Shown piece by piece: positions 61,462 to 64,000 of a stretch of 64,000 nt of DNA (position 1 is the first letter of the stretch; every line of letters begins with the position of its first letter). The DNA is taken from assembly GCF_029051725.1 (NCBI RefSeq), contig NZ_JAACFU010000010.1:124001-188000 (forward strand). The letters are read 5' to 3'. A model generated the notes under the pieces. The model did not search any database, was not told the DNA's origin, and worked only from the letters and a program-made list of their open reading frames with translations. The translations under genes were made by a program, and so were the position numbers. This DNA is from Bradyrhizobium sp. CSS354. GTDB taxonomy: Bacteria > Pseudomonadota > Alphaproteobacteria > Rhizobiales > Xanthobacteraceae.

Positions 61462-62462
61462 CCGCAAAGCCGCTCATTGCATTGGCAATGGGAGATCCTG
61501 CCGGCATCAGCCCGGAGCTGACCGCAAAGCTCGTGGTGCAGGACGATATCCGCGCCTGCAGCCGGATTGTCGTGATCGGCGACCGCCGCATCTTCGACGA
61601 GGGCGCGCGCGTTGCCGGCGTCAAGCCGGAGCTGACAACAGTGGAGCAGGGAGCCGATCTGCGCGCGGCGAAGGGCGAGACGCTATTCGTGGATCTCGGG
61701 CACCTCGATGCCGGCGACGTCCAGCAGGGAACTGTGAGCCTTGCCGGCGGCAGATTCGCGCTTGCCAACTACAAGCATGCGCTCGAACTCGGCCGCGACG
61801 GTCGGGTCGATGCCGTCTGCTTCACGCCGTTCAACAAGCAGGCGATGCGGCTGGCTCGGGCCGAGTATGACGACGAGATCGCGTTCTCCGCCGAAGTGGT
61901 CGGACTCAAAACTCCCGCAAGCGAATTCAATGTGCTGGACCGGCTCTGGAACGCCCGCGTGACGTCCCACATCCCGCTCAAGGACGTCGCCGCGCTGTTG
62001 TCCGGCGAACGTATTCATCGCGCGCTCAAGCTGACTGATGCCTGCATGCGCAATGCCGGCTTCGCCCGGCCGCGCATCGCGGTCGCCGGGCTCAATCCGC
62101 ATGCCGGCGACGGCGGCAATTTCGGCCGCGAGGAGATCGATGTCATTGCGCCCGTGGTCGCGGCCGGCCAGCGCGAGGGCATTGCCGCCGAGGGGCCGTT
62201 CCCGGCCGACACGGTGTTCCTGCGCGCCAAGGGTGGGGCCTTCGATGCCGTGCTGACGATGTATCACGACCAGGGCCAGATCGCGATGAAGCTGATGGGC
62301 TTTGATCGCGGCGTAACCCTGCTCGGCGGCTTTCCGTTCCCGATCTGCACGCCAGCCCACGGCACCGCCTACGACATCGCCGGCCAAGGCATTGCATCAG
62401 TCGGTGCCAGCCGCGCCGCGGTGTTGCTCGCCGCGGAGATGGCCGTGCGTCGCGTCGCCTGA
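61458..62462 (+). CDS. PdxA-like dehydrogenase (4-hydroxythreonine-4-phosphate dehydrogenase family)
   Basis: 334 residues. Family traits: LALAMGDPAGISPELTAKL, FTPFNKQAMRLA, the metal histidines in TSHIPLKD and MYHDQGQIAMKLM, and AGLNPHAGDGGNFGREE. True PdxA serves vitamin B6 synthesis, but this one lies in a CoA-transferase/TTT operon, so it is probably a PdxA2-type enzyme that oxidises a 3-hydroxy acid or cis-dihydrodiol acid. It is translationally coupled to the transporter by ATGA. Confidence 0.88.
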   Translation: MTAKPLIALAMGDPAGISPELTAKLVVQDDIRACSRIVVIGDRRIFDEGARVAGVKPELTTVEQGADLRAAKGETLFVDLGHLDAGDVQQGTVSLAGGRFALANYKHALELGRDGRVDAVCFTPFNKQAMRLARAEYDDEIAFSAEVVGLKTPASEFNVLDRLWNARVTSHIPLKDVAALLSGERIHRALKLTDACMRNAGFARPRIAVAGLNPHAGDGGNFGREEIDVIAPVVAAGQREGIAAEGPFPADTVFLRAKGGAFDAVLTMYHDQGQIAMKLMGFDRGVTLLGGFPFPICTPAHGTAYDIAGQGIASVGASRAAVLLAAEMAVRRVA

Positions 62463-62598
62463 TTTCTCCGACGGGGAGGTGGGCGCCTGCTTGTGTCTGC
62501 GGTGGCCGCGCAGTTTCGGACTTTCCGGGAAAAAGTGGAAACTTCCGTCCTCGTAACGAGTTGCCGTCGCATGAACGTCTCCATCTCGGAGTTGGAAC

Positions 62599-62808
62599 AT
62601 GGTCGACGACGACCCGCTACGAACGGCGGTGGATATTGCTTGGTCCGTTTACCGCGCCCGGCATCGCCACGTCGATGCCGCGGATAGTCGTCGCTGTCTG
62701 CTTGAGCGTCATCTGCAAGGGAGATGGAAAGCGCGCGGGAGCGATGCCGAAGAACTCACGCAATTCGGGATTGCCTACCTCGATCGGCTTCCTGACGACG
62801 AATGTTGA
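62599..62808 (+). CDS. Small hypothetical protein
   Basis: 69 residues. CGGAG lies about 8 nt before the ATG. It reads MVDDDPLRTAVDIAWSVYRA, RHRHVDAADSRRCLLERHLQ, then GRWKARGSDAEELTQFGIAY and LDRLPDDEC. It is soluble, helical and rich in Arg and His; no domain was recognised. The regular charge pattern and good ribosome site favour a real gene. The 42-residue frame behind it overlaps its stop. Confidence 0.55.
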   Translation: MVDDDPLRTAVDIAWSVYRARHRHVDAADSRRCLLERHLQGRWKARGSDAEELTQFGIAYLDRLPDDEC

Positions 62809-62930
62809 GGCTCATGGAAGGGGTCGTCTGCCGGGTCGCGGCCGCAAGTGCCAGGCCGAATTGGACGCTGCTCGCGATTTCGAACCTTCTGTCCGCCGCG
62901 ATCATTCTGATCGTGCGTGCGGCGGTTTAA
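62802..62930 (+). CDS. 42-residue single-span membrane peptide candidate
   Basis: The ATG overlaps the last codons of the 69-residue gene. The frame reads MLRLMEGVVCRVAAASARPN, WTLLAISNLLSAAIILIVRA, AV. A polar first half and one hydrophobic helix at the end suggest a tail-anchored peptide. The glycosyltransferase ATG follows 13 nt after the stop, so the three frames could be coupled. Evidence is limited to this arrangement. Confidence 0.3.
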   Translation: MLRLMEGVVCRVAAASARPNWTLLAISNLLSAAIILIVRAAV

Positions 62931-62943
62931 CGGGTAGCCTCTC

Positions 62944-64000
62944 ATGCGCATCGCTCAGCTTGCTCCCCTCGCCGAAAGCGTCCCTCCGAAGCTTTACGGC
63001 GGCACTGAGCGGGTAGTGGCCTGGCTGGTGGATGGACTGGTCGAGCTCGGCCACGAGGTCACGCTGTTTGCGAGCGGCGATTCCAGGACGAATGGTGCGC
63101 TTCATCCGGTTTGGCCACGCGCGCTGCGTCTCGGGCGGACGGGGGCGGACCCGACGGCCGCGAGCGCGATGCTGATGGAGGCGATTGCAAGGCGTGCGAA
63201 GGAGTTCGACGTGATCCACGCGCATGTCGACTGGCTGTCGTTGCCGTTGCTCAGTCGTCTCGGCGTGCCGTTCCTTACGACCATGCACGGGCGCCTCGAC
63301 TTGCCTGGGCTACCGGACGTAGCCAGGCAATTTCCTGAAGCATGCTTCGTGTCGATTTCCGATCATCAGCGCCTGCCGCTTCCGGATGCGAAATGGATCG
63401 GAACAATCCAGCACGGGCTGCCGTCCGACCTGTTTCGGCCGTCCTACGAACAGGGGTCCTATTTGGCGTTTCTCGGACGTCTCACCGCAGACAAGGGTCC
63501 GGAGGACGCCATTCGCATCGCACGCGCGGTCCAGATGCCCCTCCGCATCGCCGCGAAGGTCCCTCGCGCCGAGACAGCCTACTTCAGGAAGCACATCGAG
63601 CCCAACATCGACGGCAAGAACATCCAGCTTGTTGGTGAAGTCGATGACGCGAAGAAACAGCCCTTCCTTGCCGAAGCCGCTGCGCTGTTGTTCCCGATCG
63701 ACTGGCCGGAGCCGTTTGGGCTGGTCATGATCGAAGCCATGGCATGCGGAACCCCGGTAATCGCCTATCGCTCCGGCTCCGTCCCTGAAGTCGTCGAGCA
63801 CGGATTGACAGGCTTCATCGTCGAGAACGAGGAGCAGGCCGTCAGGGCAGTCGGCGAATTGGGCAAGCTGGATCGAAGGAAGGTGCGCTCCCGGTTCGAG
63901 GAGCGCTTTTCCGCGAGCCGAATGGCGAGGCAGTACGAAGATCAGTACCGCAAATTGTCTGCCGCCGTGGCTCGGGAATTCATCACTGAACCGTCGGAAA
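62944..64000 (+). CDS. Glycosyltransferase family 4, cut by the right window edge
   Basis: 352 codons are visible and the frame is open at the end. The N-terminal Rossmann half has MRIAQLAPLAESVPPKLYGG and TERVVAWLVDGLVELGHEV, an acceptor-side motif of GT4 enzymes. The second half has FLGRLTADKGPEDAIRIA, and the donor-binding stretch LLFPIDWPEPFGLVMIEAMA followed by CGTPVIAYRSGSVPEVV with the E-x7-E pattern. It should transfer a sugar from a nucleotide donor, retaining the configuration; the acceptor is unknown. Only the extreme C-terminus is missing. Confidence 0.9.
   Translation, partial: MRIAQLAPLAESVPPKLYGGTERVVAWLVDGLVELGHEVTLFASGDSRTNGALHPVWPRALRLGRTGADPTAASAMLMEAIARRAKEFDVIHAHVDWLSLPLLSRLGVPFLTTMHGRLDLPGLPDVARQFPEACFVSISDHQRLPLPDAKWIGTIQHGLPSDLFRPSYEQGSYLAFLGRLTADKGPEDAIRIARAVQMPLRIAAKVPRAETAYFRKHIEPNIDGKNIQLVGEVDDAKKQPFLAEAAALLFPIDWPEPFGLVMIEAMACGTPVIAYRSGSVPEVVEHGLTGFIVENEEQAVRAVGELGKLDRRKVRSRFEERFSASRMARQYEDQYRKLSAAVAREFITEPSE

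Overview
The window looks like chromosomal DNA of a Bradyrhizobium-type alphaproteobacterium. The support is high GC with dense coding, several Omp25/Omp31-like barrel proteins sharing an AADL-ARPY processing site, a suf operon with two cysteine desulfurases, a class I PHA synthase, an OFA transporter with tiny companion ORFs, a TctABC-type transporter, and palindromic intergenic repeats of the kind usual in this group. The assignment rests on sequence character and gene content, not on a database match. No rRNA, tRNA, CRISPR array, transposase or integrase was found.

Layout. 1-7.0 kb: a chemoreceptor cut by the window edge, a 28-residue membrane peptide with its own terminator, doxX, an MFS carrier, tyrS divergent from anmK, then a GST-sugE pair behind three identical palindromes, and an alpha/beta hydrolase. 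7.3-14.3 kb: the Fe-S assembly operon iscS-sufB-sufC-sufD-sufS-sufT-sufA. 14.4-19.7 kb: a TfoX-like protein with a histone-like tail, fabA, a GGDEF protein, a DEAD-box helicase and an AraC-type regulator. 19.8-26.1 kb: a secreted caspase-like protein, an interrupted small membrane ORF, a flavin monooxygenase, two barrel proteins, an SDR. 26.5-36.5 kb: parE, dedA, paiB, two different argC genes in tandem, a methyltransferase, a third barrel protein, a MAPEG protein and phaC. 36.7-40.9 kb: a lipoprotein, an aminotransferase, hom and glpX.

40.9-51.1 kb is the accessory part. A frameshifted DUF4261 gene is followed by a HAD dehalogenase. Next come a P450-like gene and an alpha-dioxygenase-like heme peroxidase in one tight operon, a divergent FAD-dependent oxidoreductase and a 1049-residue cyclase/ATPase. 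A decayed second copy of the dehalogenase 3' end closes the segment, so the roughly 8 kb cassette sits between direct repeats of one gene end. I read it as an acquired oxylipin-type oxidation cassette resembling a split version of fungal dioxygenase-P450 fusion enzymes; this is inference. Similar 3'-end copies occur beside the MAPEG gene and, more weakly, beside parE.

51.1-64 kb: a LysR regulator, an OFA-family transporter with small membrane ORFs, a Tat-exported metallo-beta-lactamase-fold hydrolase, and a GntR-controlled catabolic operon (crotonase, CoA-transferase, TctC/TctB/TctA uptake system, PdxA-like dehydrogenase) whose substrate cannot be read from sequence. The window ends inside a GT4 glycosyltransferase.
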